Made by a program: the position numbers and the translations under genes | Notes under the pieces: generated by a model | Databases searched by the model: none | What the model saw: the letters and a program-made list of their open reading frames with translations, nothing else | Told to the model about the DNA's origin: nothing | Shown: positions 16,919-26,426 of the stretch, piece after piece | Layout: every line of letters begins with the position of its first letter | How positions within the stretch are numbered: the first letter of the stretch is position 1 | Assembly (NCBI RefSeq): GCF_014648435.1 | Contig: NZ_BMRC01000003.1 | Span: 542,401-606,400, forward strand | Length of the DNA stretch: 64,000 bases | Reading direction: 5' to 3' | Source of the DNA: Nonomuraea spiralis | GTDB lineage: Bacteria > Actinomycetota > Actinomycetes > Streptosporangiales > Streptosporangiaceae

Positions 16919-17010
16919 TGCGACGGGAAGCGGCGACGGGAAGCTGCGATGAGCAGCGGCGACGGGAAGCGGCGACGGGAAGCAGCGGCGGGAAGCAGCG
17001 GCGCTGAACA
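16919..17010. repeat. Degenerate GGCGACGGGAAGC-like tandem repeats
   Basis: About seven imperfect copies of a 12-15 base unit related to GGCGACGGGAAGC run through this stretch. They lie inside a gene-free interval (16704-17105) between the divergent kinase and ZIP genes. A second, T-richer set of short repeats based on GGTCTGTGCGG / CCTTCGG occupies about 16803-16865. No gene or clear promoter is seen in the interval. Confidence 0.7.
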
Positions 17011-17105
17011 GCGGTAACGCGGACACAGACGGGCCGGATCCTCAAGACGCCAGGCCGAGTGTCGTACCACCCGCCCACCCCTCACCACCCCTAGCCTGAG
17101 GAACC

Positions 17106-17840
17106 GTGCCTATCCTGCTCTCCTTGGCGGCCTTCCTCATGACGCTGCTGGGCGGGCTGGTGGCCGACCGCGTCAAGAACAACCGCCACCTCGTCCTCGG
17201 CGCCGCCGCGGGCGTGATGCTCGGCGTGGTGGCCTTCGACCTCCTGCCGGAAGCTCTCACCCGGGACGCCGTCGAAGTCCTCGGCGTGCCCCTCCCGATG
17301 CTCATGTTCGCCCTGGCGTTCCTGGGCATCCACATCGTCGAACGCGCCATGGGCATGCACATCGCCCACGAGAGCGACTACGCCGTCCACCGCCACGCCC
17401 GCGCCGGCGTAGGCATCGCAGCGGGATCCGCCCTGGTCATCCACAGCTTCCTGGACGGCGCCGCCATCGGCGCCTCCTACCAGGCGGACGCCTCCCTCGC
17501 CGTGGCCGTGGCGATAGGTGTCATCGCGCACGACTTCACCGACGGCTTCAACACGTACACGATCACGTCTCTGTACGGAAACGCCCGCCGCCGCGCCCTC
17601 ACCCTCCTGACCCTCGACGCCCTGGCCCCCGTACTGGGCGCCACCCTGACGTTCCTCATCGCCATCCCGCCCCACATCTTGACCGCCTACCTGGGGCTTT
17701 TCTCCGGTTTCCTCCTCTATCTGGCGACCTCCGACATCCTCCCGGAGGCCCACACGACCAGGCGTTCAACCGGCTGGACCCTCGCCGCAACGGTCTCAGG
17801 AACCCTGATCATGTGGGTGGTGATCGGTTTGTCGACCTGA
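17106..17840 (+). CDS. ZIP-family metal transporter
   Basis: A 244-residue membrane protein of the ZIP (zinc/iron permease) family with about eight TM helices. The metal-path motifs are VIHSFLDGAAIG near residues 116-127 (TM4) and IAHDFTDGFNTYT near 141-153 (TM5); both carry the His/Asp or His/Glu ligands typical of the family. DLLPEA near 40 and TSDILPEAH near 215 are further conserved acidic sites. It would import Zn2+ or a similar divalent ion. The start is GTG 17106, seven bases after GAGG. It is monocistronic, followed by the tRNA-Arg gene. Confidence 0.88.
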   Translation: MPILLSLAAFLMTLLGGLVADRVKNNRHLVLGAAAGVMLGVVAFDLLPEALTRDAVEVLGVPLPMLMFALAFLGIHIVERAMGMHIAHESDYAVHRHARAGVGIAAGSALVIHSFLDGAAIGASYQADASLAVAVAIGVIAHDFTDGFNTYTITSLYGNARRRALTLLTLDALAPVLGATLTFLIAIPPHILTAYLGLFSGFLLYLATSDILPEAHTTRRSTGWTLAATVSGTLIMWVVIGLST

Positions 17841-17894
17841 CACGACCAAAACGTGTGCGTGACAAGTCGCCGGATCATGCACAATAAGGCAGGA

Positions 17895-17968
17895 GCGCCC
17901 TTAGCTCAGCTGGATAGAGCACCGGACTTCTAATCCGACGGTCGCAGGTTCGAATCCTGCAGGGCGCG
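17895..17968 (+). tRNA. tRNA-Arg (TCT)
   Basis: A 74-base perfect cloverleaf: acceptor GCGCCCT/AGGGCGC with discriminator G, D stem GCTC/GAGC with GG in the loop, anticodon stem CCGGA/TCCGA* with loop CTTCTAA (anticodon TCT), and T stem GCAGG/CCTGC with loop TTCGAAT. No CCA is encoded. Its 3' half is a likely attachment site for the integrase 74 bases downstream. Confidence 0.96.
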
Positions 17969-18042
17969 CTTCTCTACCTGCGGAAACTCCGATCGCGCCC
18001 ATGCGCTGGGGCGGCATGGGGCAAATATGAGGCAATCCTGAG

Positions 18043-19332
18043 TCAGATGCTGAGCTGCCGCCCCAGTGCGGATGCGGCGTTCAGCACCAGCTCGGCTGTC
18101 TCGCGGGCTGCTTCGTGGGCCACTTCCGGTAGCACCGAGACGTAGGTGTCGGCGGTGAGCACGATGCTGGCGTGCCCCAGCATGGCCTGTACCACCTTCA
18201 GGTCGGTGTGCGCGGCCAGCGCCAGGGTGGCGGCGCCGTGGCGTAGGTCGTGCAGCCGGATCGGCGGCAGCCCGGAGGCGGCCACCAGCCGGCGGAACCG
18301 GCCGGTGAGATAGTCCGGCCGCAGCGGTGCGCCTGTCGCGGTGGTGAACACGTATCCCGAATCCTGCCAGTCGGCACCCGCCGCCGCGCTCAGCTCCTCC
18401 TGCCGCTCGCGGTGCCGTTTCAGCACCTGCACAGTTTCCCTATCCAGGGCCACTACCCGGTAGCTGGCGGCGCTCTTCGGCGGGCCGACCATGACCTGGC
18501 CGTCAGCGTGCACTCGCTGCTGGGCCACCGTCAGCTCTGCACCTTGCAGGTCGACGTCCGTCCAGCGTAGTCCGGCCAGCTCGCCCCGCCGCAGGCCGCG
18601 CAGCGCGGCCAGCCACCAGGCGGCATACAGGCCGTCCTCTGTCAGGTTGGCCAGGAACGACGCGAGCTGCTGCTCGGTCCACACCGCAATCGCTGGACGT
18701 TCTCCTGACTGCTGCCAGCGGGCTGCCCGCCCGGCGGTCCAGATCACCGGATGAGGTCGACGGGGATGAGGCAGTTCGGCTCCGTTGGCCGGGTTGACCG
18801 GGATCAGCCGGGCACGCACCGCCGCGTTCAGCGCGGTCCGCAAGGTGGCGTGGATCCGCACCATGGTGGCCGGAGACAACCGGCGGCCGGTCGGAGAAGG
18901 ACGGGACGCCAGTACCGCGAGCAGTTCGTTGACGTCGCGCGAGGTGAGCTGGTGCAGCCGAATTCGCCCCAGGCGGGGGATGAGGTAGAGATGGATGTGC
19001 GTGGCGTAGCCCTGCCGGGTCGACGGACGGAGGGCGCCCTTGGTGGCCAGCCAGCGCGTCAGCCACTGCCCAAGGGTGCACCCGGCCCCTACGCCGTTGC
19101 GGTCGGCGGCGACCAAGGCTCGGCCTGCGCCCCGAGCTTCCTCAGCGTCGCCGTAACCACCTCGGCGGATGCGTTGGCGCTGTCCGTCCAGGTCGCGTAC
19201 CTGCACTGCGAAATACCAGCTGCCGTGATCGTCATCTACCGGCAGACGCGGACACGTCAGGCCTCGCTGACGTCCCGTTTCCGCATCCACACAGCCACAT
19301 CGCCTGCTGACCTGCACACGAGTCTTGGGCAT
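18043..19332 (-). CDS. int: Tyrosine site-specific integrase
   Basis: A 429-residue phage/ICE-type tyrosine recombinase. It has an N-terminal arm-binding part with a Cys pair (CGCVDAETG...CP), a SAM-like core-binding domain (about 85-190: LGQWLTRWLATKGALRPSTR), and a catalytic domain. The catalytic residues are visible as R in LRGLRRGEL, HDLRHG (H-x-x-R), LGH in AMLGHASIVLTADTY, and the nucleophile Tyr near residue 397. The start is ATG 19332 because GGAGG lies eight bases before it; the ATG five codons upstream would overlap that site. It points toward the tRNA-Arg, the usual arrangement for integration in a tRNA 3' end. No excisionase, replication or transfer gene accompanies it, so the element looks decayed or was captured. 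Confidence 0.93.
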   Translation of the reverse strand: MPKTRVQVSRRCGCVDAETGRQRGLTCPRLPVDDDHGSWYFAVQVRDLDGQRQRIRRGGYGDAEEARGAGRALVAADRNGVGAGCTLGQWLTRWLATKGALRPSTRQGYATHIHLYLIPRLGRIRLHQLTSRDVNELLAVLASRPSPTGRRLSPATMVRIHATLRTALNAAVRARLIPVNPANGAELPHPRRPHPVIWTAGRAARWQQSGERPAIAVWTEQQLASFLANLTEDGLYAAWWLAALRGLRRGELAGLRWTDVDLQGAELTVAQQRVHADGQVMVGPPKSAASYRVVALDRETVQVLKRHRERQEELSAAAGADWQDSGYVFTTATGAPLRPDYLTGRFRRLVAASGLPPIRLHDLRHGAATLALAAHTDLKVVQAMLGHASIVLTADTYVSVLPEVAHEAARETAELVLNAASALGRQLSI

Positions 19333-19731
19333 CTGCCCCACCTCCACACTTACCGCGTGCGATGACAGACGCGCCAGCTAAGGCTCGCATTCGATCGGGG
19401 TGATCTCAGGTCACGTGTCCGCATTCATGGCGAAGTCACGGGCTCGGTGACTGCGAGCGGCTCTTCCCGACCCGCCCGCATCGCTCAATGTGATGCATGT
19501 CACATTTAAGTGTAGCGCAGCTAGAGAGTATCCCTGACGGGCGGGTTGACCAGCAGGCATGTCTGGCGGTGCTTACGAACCTCTGACTCTCTGTGTCGGG
19601 AAAGCGACGCTCCCGCCGTTGACCGATCTTCGGGCGTCGATCACATTCCAAGTGATCGTTTTATGTCTTCCTTAGGCATCTGAAGCCCCTCGTCCCAGGG
19701 GCTGCGTCAGCGTGCCGCGAAGGGGTGTCGG
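19333..19731. other. Gene-free interval upstream of integrase and Rhs gene
   Basis: About 400 bases between the divergent integrase and Rhs genes. It is lower in GC than its surroundings and contains a Crp-like palindrome at 19487-19506. No excisionase-sized gene with a convincing start could be seen. It presumably carries both promoters. Confidence 0.6.
19487..19506. promoter_or_regulatory. Crp/Fnr-type palindrome
   Basis: AATGTGA and TCACATT arms (seven bases each) flank the six-base core TGCATG, giving the exact TGTGA-N6-TCACA pattern bound by Crp-family regulators, including the mycobacterial Crp. It lies 226 bases upstream of the Rhs start codon and 155 bases upstream of the integrase start. 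Which gene it controls, if any, cannot be told from sequence. Confidence 0.55.
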
Positions 19732-22700
19732 ATGCACGGTCGGCGACTGCGGAATTGGTTCGTGGCCTTGGTGATGGGGCTGTCGGTGCTGCTGTTGATC
19801 TCCAGCGTCGGAGTACCGGAACGACTAGTTGATCAAGCCGCTGCAGCGGCACCTGACCCTGAACAATCGGTGGGTAGCAGGCCGATTCCTAAGAAGAAGA
19901 CGGTCCAGGCGGCGGAGGAGTCGACGCCTAAGGTGAAGCCGGCCAAGCCCGTATGGCCCAAGCCAGGCAAGGCCGAGGTGAGCGTGCCGCCGGTGGGTGA
20001 GTTGGCCGAGGCCGGAGCGCTCCCGGTGAAGGTGGGACAGGTCCGGGGCGCTGCACTGGGCAAGGTGTCGGTGGAGGCCCTCTCACCGGACACCGCCCAT
20101 GCGCTGGGCGGTGTTGGTGTGGCGGCGCGGCTGCTACGCGCTGATGGAGGGACAGCGCCTGGGAAGGCGCGCGCGGAGTTCTCCTACGCCGGGTTCCGGG
20201 ACGGGGTCGGCGGCCAGTTCGTTTCCCGTCTGCAGGTGGTGCGCCTGCCCTTGTGCGTATTGCAGGTGCCGCGTCCGCGCACGTGTGTGGCGCGGCCTAC
20301 GGTGGTTCCTTCGGTCAACGATCTGAAGTCCGGGACGTTGACTGCGGAGGTGGAGGTCGCTCCTGCCAATACCGGTGAGACGGCGGTAAAGGCGCCCGCC
20401 TTGGGCAAGGACCGTAAGGCCGATGCCGCTCGAGCCGTGGCGACGGTGCAGAAGGCCCAGTTGGCGGCGGGGTCGGTGTACCTGCTGGCAGGGGATCTGA
20501 CAGGGCCGGACGGTAACTGGGGCGCCACCGATCTCAAGCCGGCGGGCACGTGGCAGGCAGGCACGTCGGGAGGCGGGTTCGACTACGACGTGCCGTTGCC
20601 GGAACCGCCTACGGCGGCAGGGGACGGGCCGGATCTGTCCTTGCAGTACGACGCCTCGTCGGTGGACGGGCAGGGGCGGTGGACCAACAACCAGTCCGGC
20701 GTGGTCGGGGTCGGCTGGGATCTGAATTCGGGCTTCATCGAGCGGCGCTATCGCCGATGTGCCGTATCGACGTACTACGACGACAACACCGCGGAACTAA
20801 TCTGGATCGCCGAGGAGAGCAAGGCGGGCAGGGCGCTGTGCTGGGAGTCCCCGGACCAGACCGACGGGGACGCCGGCACCAACGACCTAACCCAGTCGGA
20901 ACTGGTGTTGAGCGCGGGCGGCCGTTCGGCGCAGATCGTCAAGGACCGCAGCACAGGGGCGTGGAAGACGGTCCCGGACTTCGGGTGGAAGATCGAGCAG
21001 GTCGCTGGTGGCGCGGACGGCAACTCGTACTGGAAGATCACCAACCAGGAGGGGCAGGTCTGGCGGTTCGGCTACACCAAGGACGCCCAATGGCAGGTGC
21101 CGTACGTGGGCGACGAAAACGGCGAGCCCTGCTTCGACCGGTACTGGAACAACGCGATCCCTCCCACCTGCACCGGCGTGTGGCGATGGAACCTGGACCA
21201 GGAGGTCGACCGCAACGAGAACGTGATCGACTACTCCTACGCCCGGGAGACCAACTACTTCTGCCTGCCCTCCTGCGTCGACGAGACCTACAAGGTGCTT
21301 CCCTATGACCGAGGTGGCTTCCTGGCTTCGATGACGTGGGGGCACAACGCGCAGGTCAGCGGCAGCACGCCGACTGCGCGCACTACCTTCACCACCGCCG
21401 CTCGTGACGGCGACGACGTGCCCACCGACCTGCACTGTACGCAAGCCGTGGGCTGCACCAACGACGCCATCTCCTTCTATTCCACCCGGAAGCTGACCAC
21501 GGTCTTGACCGAGTCGCGTAACCCCACCTCCGGGGTATGGGATCCGGTCGACCGGCTGGATCTCACCCACTCGTGGATGTACCAGCGCACCGACTCCGGA
21601 CCGCCGTACGACTCCGTGATGTGGCTGGACACGGTACGCCAGACCGGACTGGCGGCCAGCCCGCAGGTCGCGCTGCCGCCGCTGGACTTCGACGCGGTGA
21701 TGCTGGCCGGGAAGATGGACTACATCAGCGACTCCGACTGGCAGGACCAGGTGTCGTGGCGGATGGTGCCGCGTGTCGCGGCGATCGCCAACGGGATGGG
21801 CGGCCGGATCGAAGTCACGTACGGGCAGGCCGACCCCTGCGGCGGCGCGAAGGGCCGCGACGGCTCCAACTACCTCAATGACAAGGTCGGCGACTGCTAC
21901 CAGGTCGACATGGGCAGCGACCCCGAGAATGGTTACGAGGCCTATACCCGCTACTACAAGCAACTGGCCACCAAGGTGGTCGAGCGCGACATGGTGGGCG
22001 GCTCACCGGACGTGGTCAACAGCTATGAGTTCCTGGGCAGCCCGCGCTGGGCCAAACCCATCCAGTTCGCCGAGCCAGGCCTGGCGCCCGACGGCTCGGA
22101 CTGGCGCGGCTACGCCCAGGTGCGCACCATCCAAGGCTCGGGCAGCGACCCTTCCGGCTACACCGTCACCACCCGCACTTTCCTGCGCGGCTCCGAGTTG
22201 ACCGTCACCGACTTCGACGGCGGCACGATGACCGACGCGCCCGTGCTCCAGGGAGAGGTGCTTCAGGAACAGACGTGGCAGATGACCTCGCTGAGCCCAC
22301 GTGCCTACACCGAGGTTGACTCCATGCGCTGGGAATACAAGATCACCAAGACGGGTGAGGGGCCCGGCACGATGGACCCGGCCTTCGTCCTGCAGGCTCG
22401 GGAACGCTCGCGGCAGAAGATGGCCGACGGCACCTGGCGCTACACCGACGAGAAGACCGAGCCCAACGCCGACGGTCTGCCCTGGAAGGTCAATGACTAC
22501 GGCCAGGACGGCGTAGCCGGCGACAACTCCTGCACCAAGATCACCTACGCTCGTAACGCCGACCCGGGTCAATGGCTGGTCGACTTCCCGTCAGTGGAAG
22601 AGAGGCACTCGGGTGATGACTGCGACGCCGGCCCTCTGATCAGTAAGACCATCACCCTGTACGACCAGGGCACCGACCCGGCCACCAACAAACCCAGCGA

Positions 22701-25700
22701 CGGCAACCCCACCGAGGTCCGCTCCTACGCCGACGCCACGACGATCTCCAGCGCCAAGGCCACGTTCGATGATTACGGGCGGCAGTTGACCGCGACCGAC
22801 CCACTCGGCAAGACCACAACCACCGCCTACACACCTGCTGTCGGCTGGCCGAAGGACGGCATCACTGTCAAGAACGCGCTTGGCCATATCAGCACCACGT
22901 GGTTCTCGCACGTCCTGGGTGAGCCGGTCAAGACCGTCGATGCCAACAACAAGACGACAGAGATGGACTACGACGGGCTCGGCCGCACCACTGCCTTGTG
23001 GAAGCCAGGTCAGCCTCGCGCCGGAGGCACCGCAAGCGCTACGGCCATCTACGACATCCCCTTCAACGGCGGACTCGGCCAGCCCACCGCGCCGATCAAG
23101 ACCACCGTCAAGCAACTGCTGACCGGTAGTGGCACCAGCGCCAAATGGATGACCAAGCACAGCTTCGAAGACGGTCTGGGCCGCGCCCGCGAATCCCAGA
23201 CCGATTCCCCAAGTGGCGGCCGGATCGTCATCGCCACCACCTACGATCCACGCGGCCTGACCGAGGCGGTCTCGGAACCGGTCTACAACACCGGGCAGCC
23301 CGGCAACGGGCTCCTCAATCCGGCCCTGGCCACCCTGCCGCAGTGGACCAAGACCGTCTACGACGGCCTGGAACGACAAGTGGCCTCCATCGCGTATCAC
23401 GAAGGCACCGAACTGCGGCGGACGACCACCGCCTACCCCGGCAGGGAACGCACCGAGGTCACGCCGCCCGTGGGAGGCAAGACCGTCACCGTCGCTGACG
23501 CCTTCGATCGCGTTGCCAAGGTCGAGGAGTGGTCCGACGGCACCACCCACGCCGACACCACTTACACCTACGACCTCAACGACAACCTGACCAGCATGAC
23601 GGACGCCAACGGCAACGTCCGCACCTACACCTACGACTGGCAAAACCGCCGCACCGCCAATGCCGACCCCGACGCCGGCAACTCCACCTATGGCTACGAC
23701 CTGGCCGGTCATCAGATTTGGAGCATCGACGGCAAGAGCCAGAAAACTTCCATCACCTACGACGACCTCGGGCGCCGCAGAGTCCTCTGGGCGGGCGAGC
23801 CGACCACCGGCACCAAGCTCACCGAATGGACCTACGACACCGTCGCAAACGGTCAGCCTGGAGCCGCCATCAGCTACGCCGGCGGGCAGGCCTACACACA
23901 AACGGTCACCAAGTACGACAGCGAGTACCGCGTCACGGAGAGCAAGGTAACCGTCCCTGCGAACGAAGACCCGCTCGACGACGAGTACGTCTTCACCTCT
24001 GCCTACGACGCCGCAGGCAACCTCCGCGAGCGGACTTTGCCTGCAGCCGGCGGTCTACCCCAGGAAACGCTCACCCACAGCTATACCGATCTTGGCTTCA
24101 CCAAGGGGCTGGCCTCCAATCTGGGTGGCTTCACCTACATCCAGGACACCACCTTCACCCCCACCGGCAAGCTCGCCACCCGTGCACTCGGGGCCACCGG
24201 CAAGATCAAGCGCGCCCTCGAACGCGACACCACCACCGACTGGCTCTCGCGCGTCAGTACCCAGACCAAGGCCGACACCAGCAGCCCCGACACCATCCAA
24301 GACGACCGCTACAGCTACAACATTGCCGGAAACATCACCCGAGTCCTGGACGCCGCCTCGGCCATCCCCGGCACCACTGATGGCCAGTCCGAATGCTTCA
24401 CCTACGACGGTCTGCTCCGGCTCAAGACCGCATACACCACCACCACGAGCTCCTGCACTGGCAGCGGCGACGCCAAGGGCCTGGACCCATACAGCCAGTC
24501 CTACACCTACGACAAGGTCGGCAACATCACCGGCCTGACCGACAACGGCCAGACCGCCACCTACACCTACCCCGCTCCCGGGTCGACGGCGGTCCGTCCT
24601 AATGCGGTCACCGCCATCACGCGCGCTACCGGCACCGACACTTACGCATACGACGGCAATGGGCAACTTGCCGCCCGCACGGTAGGGGGCAACCAAGGCA
24701 CCTTCGACTGGAACGAGCGCGGAGAGCTGGCCAAGGCCACGATCAACGGCCAGCAGACCAGCATGGTCTACGACGCCTCCGGCCAACGCCTCATTCGCCG
24801 CGATCCGGACGGCAGTACCACGCTCTACCTCGGCGCGATCGAGCTGCGACTGGCCAACGGCCAAGTCACCGCTAAGCGGTACTACAGCAGCGCCGACGGT
24901 GACCTGGTCGCCATGCGCGACACCAGTGGTGTGACCTGGATGCTCGCCGGTACGCACGGCAGCACACAGATCGCCGTCAACGACACCACCGGCAACGTCA
25001 GTCGCGAGCGCTACCTGCCCTACGGCCAGCGCCGTGGCGGCGATGACCTTCCCTTCACCGACCGAGGCTTCCTCGGCAAGGTCGAAGACGCCTCCACCGG
25101 TCTGTCCTACCTGGGCGCGCGCTACTACGACCCGTCCATCGCCAAGTTCATCTCCACAGACCCAGAACTTGACCTACGCACTCCCGAATGGGCCAACGCC
25201 TACTCCTACGCCGCAAACAACCCCATCGACCAATCGGACCCCGACGGCCGTCGCGTCGACGCCGGCGGTGGCACCGATCCCGACGCGAGCCGCAAAGCCA
25301 ACGCTACCTTCGCCAAAACCCACAACCCCAACGGTGCCAAGAAAACCGCATACGAAAGAAAGGTTCACAAGCAGCGGCACAAGCAGTACGAAAAGGATCG
25401 TCGGCGAGAGCAGTGGATTCGCGACAACTATGCCGAAAATCGCAGGCGCGCTCTTAGGAAGCAAGAAGACCTCGACGACAACAACGTCTTGATGAACGGC
25501 CCTCTCTGGGATAAGGAGCCCGCCGGCAGCCCGGCCAAGGTGCGCACTCCTCTCTGGCAATACAAGATCAAGCCGCCCAACCGTAGCATCAAGCCCTTCG
25601 TCTCCACGACTAAACCCTGTAGTAGTTTCATTCCCGGCACCAAGGTTCTAATGGCGGACGGAACCGCAAAGCGCATCGAGGATGTCCGAATTGGCGACAT

Positions 25701-26400
25701 GGTCCTCGCAAGCGATCCGAAGACGGGTCGGAAATATTCCAAGCGCGTTGCGGGCCTTGTCAACAGTCGAGGGATAAAAAACCTGGTCCGGATCACCGTC
25801 GGAAACGGCAGCGACAAGGCTGATGCGATTACAGCAACCGAAGCGCACCCCTTCTGGTCGCCCGATCTAAAGCAATGGATAGATGCAGGGAGGATACAGC
25901 CGGGCGCATTGCTGCAAACCAGTGCAGGATCTTATGTCCAGGTCGCGGCCGTTTCTAAGTGGACGGATCAGGACCAGACGGTCTATAATCTCTCAATTGC
26001 AGATATTCACACATATCACGTCAATTTTAGAGGTATTCTCGTCCACAACAGCAATCCCTGCTCAAAGACGCTGGGGGAGAATCTCGAGAAGGCCGGGCAA
26101 AAAGGTCAAAGCGGGGAAGCTGCTCATCACATCGTAGCAGGAACCGACAAGCGTGCTGATCCTGCCAGAAAGATACTCGACAGATTCGGGATCGATATCA
26201 ATGACGCTGCTAATGGTGTATGGCTGCCTGGAGGTTCGAAGAAGCCCAATCCCGGGGGCGCGATTCCTCACTCCAGAGTGCATACCAATAGTTACTACGA
26301 CTCCGTCAATGACGCCTTAGGCATGGCGCAGACGAAGGACGAGGCGATGGATATCCTTGGCCAGCTGAGACGTGAACTGCGGGACGGGCTGCTAGGGTAG
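19732..26400 (+). CDS. Rhs/YD-repeat polymorphic toxin, HINT-AHH nuclease C-terminus
   Basis: A 2,222-residue secreted contact toxin. Residues 1-40 form a signal or anchor helix (FVALVMGLSVLLLISSVG) ending in AAAAA. Residues about 300-1750 hold many YD/RHS repeats (e.g. YDGLGR, TYDLNDNLTSMTDANGN, YDAAGNL). The RHS core end is YLGARYYDPSIAKFISTDPE at 1793-1812. After a basic linker, C1963-N2106 is a HINT self-cleaving domain (start CSSFIPGTKVLM, end VHN followed by S2107). The tip, 2107-2222, is an AHH-family nuclease of the HNH/EndoVII fold, with AHH at 2131-2133 and later GVWLP and SRVHT. HINT cleavage should free the toxin, predicted to cut nucleic acid. From about 25,300 the DNA becomes more AT-rich, as expected for an exchanged tip. 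The immunity gene follows 26 bases later. Confidence 0.93.
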   Translation: MHGRRLRNWFVALVMGLSVLLLISSVGVPERLVDQAAAAAPDPEQSVGSRPIPKKKTVQAAEESTPKVKPAKPVWPKPGKAEVSVPPVGELAEAGALPVKVGQVRGAALGKVSVEALSPDTAHALGGVGVAARLLRADGGTAPGKARAEFSYAGFRDGVGGQFVSRLQVVRLPLCVLQVPRPRTCVARPTVVPSVNDLKSGTLTAEVEVAPANTGETAVKAPALGKDRKADAARAVATVQKAQLAAGSVYLLAGDLTGPDGNWGATDLKPAGTWQAGTSGGGFDYDVPLPEPPTAAGDGPDLSLQYDASSVDGQGRWTNNQSGVVGVGWDLNSGFIERRYRRCAVSTYYDDNTAELIWIAEESKAGRALCWESPDQTDGDAGTNDLTQSELVLSAGGRSAQIVKDRSTGAWKTVPDFGWKIEQVAGGADGNSYWKITNQEGQVWRFGYTKDAQWQVPYVGDENGEPCFDRYWNNAIPPTCTGVWRWNLDQEVDRNENVIDYSYARETNYFCLPSCVDETYKVLPYDRGGFLASMTWGHNAQVSGSTPTARTTFTTAARDGDDVPTDLHCTQAVGCTNDAISFYSTRKLTTVLTESRNPTSGVWDPVDRLDLTHSWMYQRTDSGPPYDSVMWLDTVRQTGLAASPQVALPPLDFDAVMLAGKMDYISDSDWQDQVSWRMVPRVAAIANGMGGRIEVTYGQADPCGGAKGRDGSNYLNDKVGDCYQVDMGSDPENGYEAYTRYYKQLATKVVERDMVGGSPDVVNSYEFLGSPRWAKPIQFAEPGLAPDGSDWRGYAQVRTIQGSGSDPSGYTVTTRTFLRGSELTVTDFDGGTMTDAPVLQGEVLQEQTWQMTSLSPRAYTEVDSMRWEYKITKTGEGPGTMDPAFVLQARERSRQKMADGTWRYTDEKTEPNADGLPWKVNDYGQDGVAGDNSCTKITYARNADPGQWLVDFPSVEERHSGDDCDAGPLISKTITLYDQGTDPATNKPSDGNPTEVRSYADATTISSAKATFDDYGRQLTATDPLGKTTTTAYTPAVGWPKDGITVKNALGHISTTWFSHVLGEPVKTVDANNKTTEMDYDGLGRTTALWKPGQPRAGGTASATAIYDIPFNGGLGQPTAPIKTTVKQLLTGSGTSAKWMTKHSFEDGLGRARESQTDSPSGGRIVIATTYDPRGLTEAVSEPVYNTGQPGNGLLNPALATLPQWTKTVYDGLERQVASIAYHEGTELRRTTTAYPGRERTEVTPPVGGKTVTVADAFDRVAKVEEWSDGTTHADTTYTYDLNDNLTSMTDANGNVRTYTYDWQNRRTANADPDAGNSTYGYDLAGHQIWSIDGKSQKTSITYDDLGRRRVLWAGEPTTGTKLTEWTYDTVANGQPGAAISYAGGQAYTQTVTKYDSEYRVTESKVTVPANEDPLDDEYVFTSAYDAAGNLRERTLPAAGGLPQETLTHSYTDLGFTKGLASNLGGFTYIQDTTFTPTGKLATRALGATGKIKRALERDTTTDWLSRVSTQTKADTSSPDTIQDDRYSYNIAGNITRVLDAASAIPGTTDGQSECFTYDGLLRLKTAYTTTTSSCTGSGDAKGLDPYSQSYTYDKVGNITGLTDNGQTATYTYPAPGSTAVRPNAVTAITRATGTDTYAYDGNGQLAARTVGGNQGTFDWNERGELAKATINGQQTSMVYDASGQRLIRRDPDGSTTLYLGAIELRLANGQVTAKRYYSSADGDLVAMRDTSGVTWMLAGTHGSTQIAVNDTTGNVSRERYLPYGQRRGGDDLPFTDRGFLGKVEDASTGLSYLGARYYDPSIAKFISTDPELDLRTPEWANAYSYAANNPIDQSDPDGRRVDAGGGTDPDASRKANATFAKTHNPNGAKKTAYERKVHKQRHKQYEKDRRREQWIRDNYAENRRRALRKQEDLDDNNVLMNGPLWDKEPAGSPAKVRTPLWQYKIKPPNRSIKPFVSTTKPCSSFIPGTKVLMADGTAKRIEDVRIGDMVLASDPKTGRKYSKRVAGLVNSRGIKNLVRITVGNGSDKADAITATEAHPFWSPDLKQWIDAGRIQPGALLQTSAGSYVQVAAVSKWTDQDQTVYNLSIADIHTYHVNFRGILVHNSNPCSKTLGENLEKAGQKGQSGEAAHHIVAGTDKRADPARKILDRFGIDINDAANGVWLPGGSKKPNPGGAIPHSRVHTNSYYDSVNDALGMAQTKDEAMDILGQLRRELRDGLLG

Positions 26401-26426
26401 TATGTCTCTCGGCAAGGAGGAGTGGA

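Noticed and set aside
19436..19651. Short minus-strand frame upstream of the integrase, possible excisionase
   Set aside because: No helix-turn-helix pattern; the sequence also overlaps the Crp-like palindrome.
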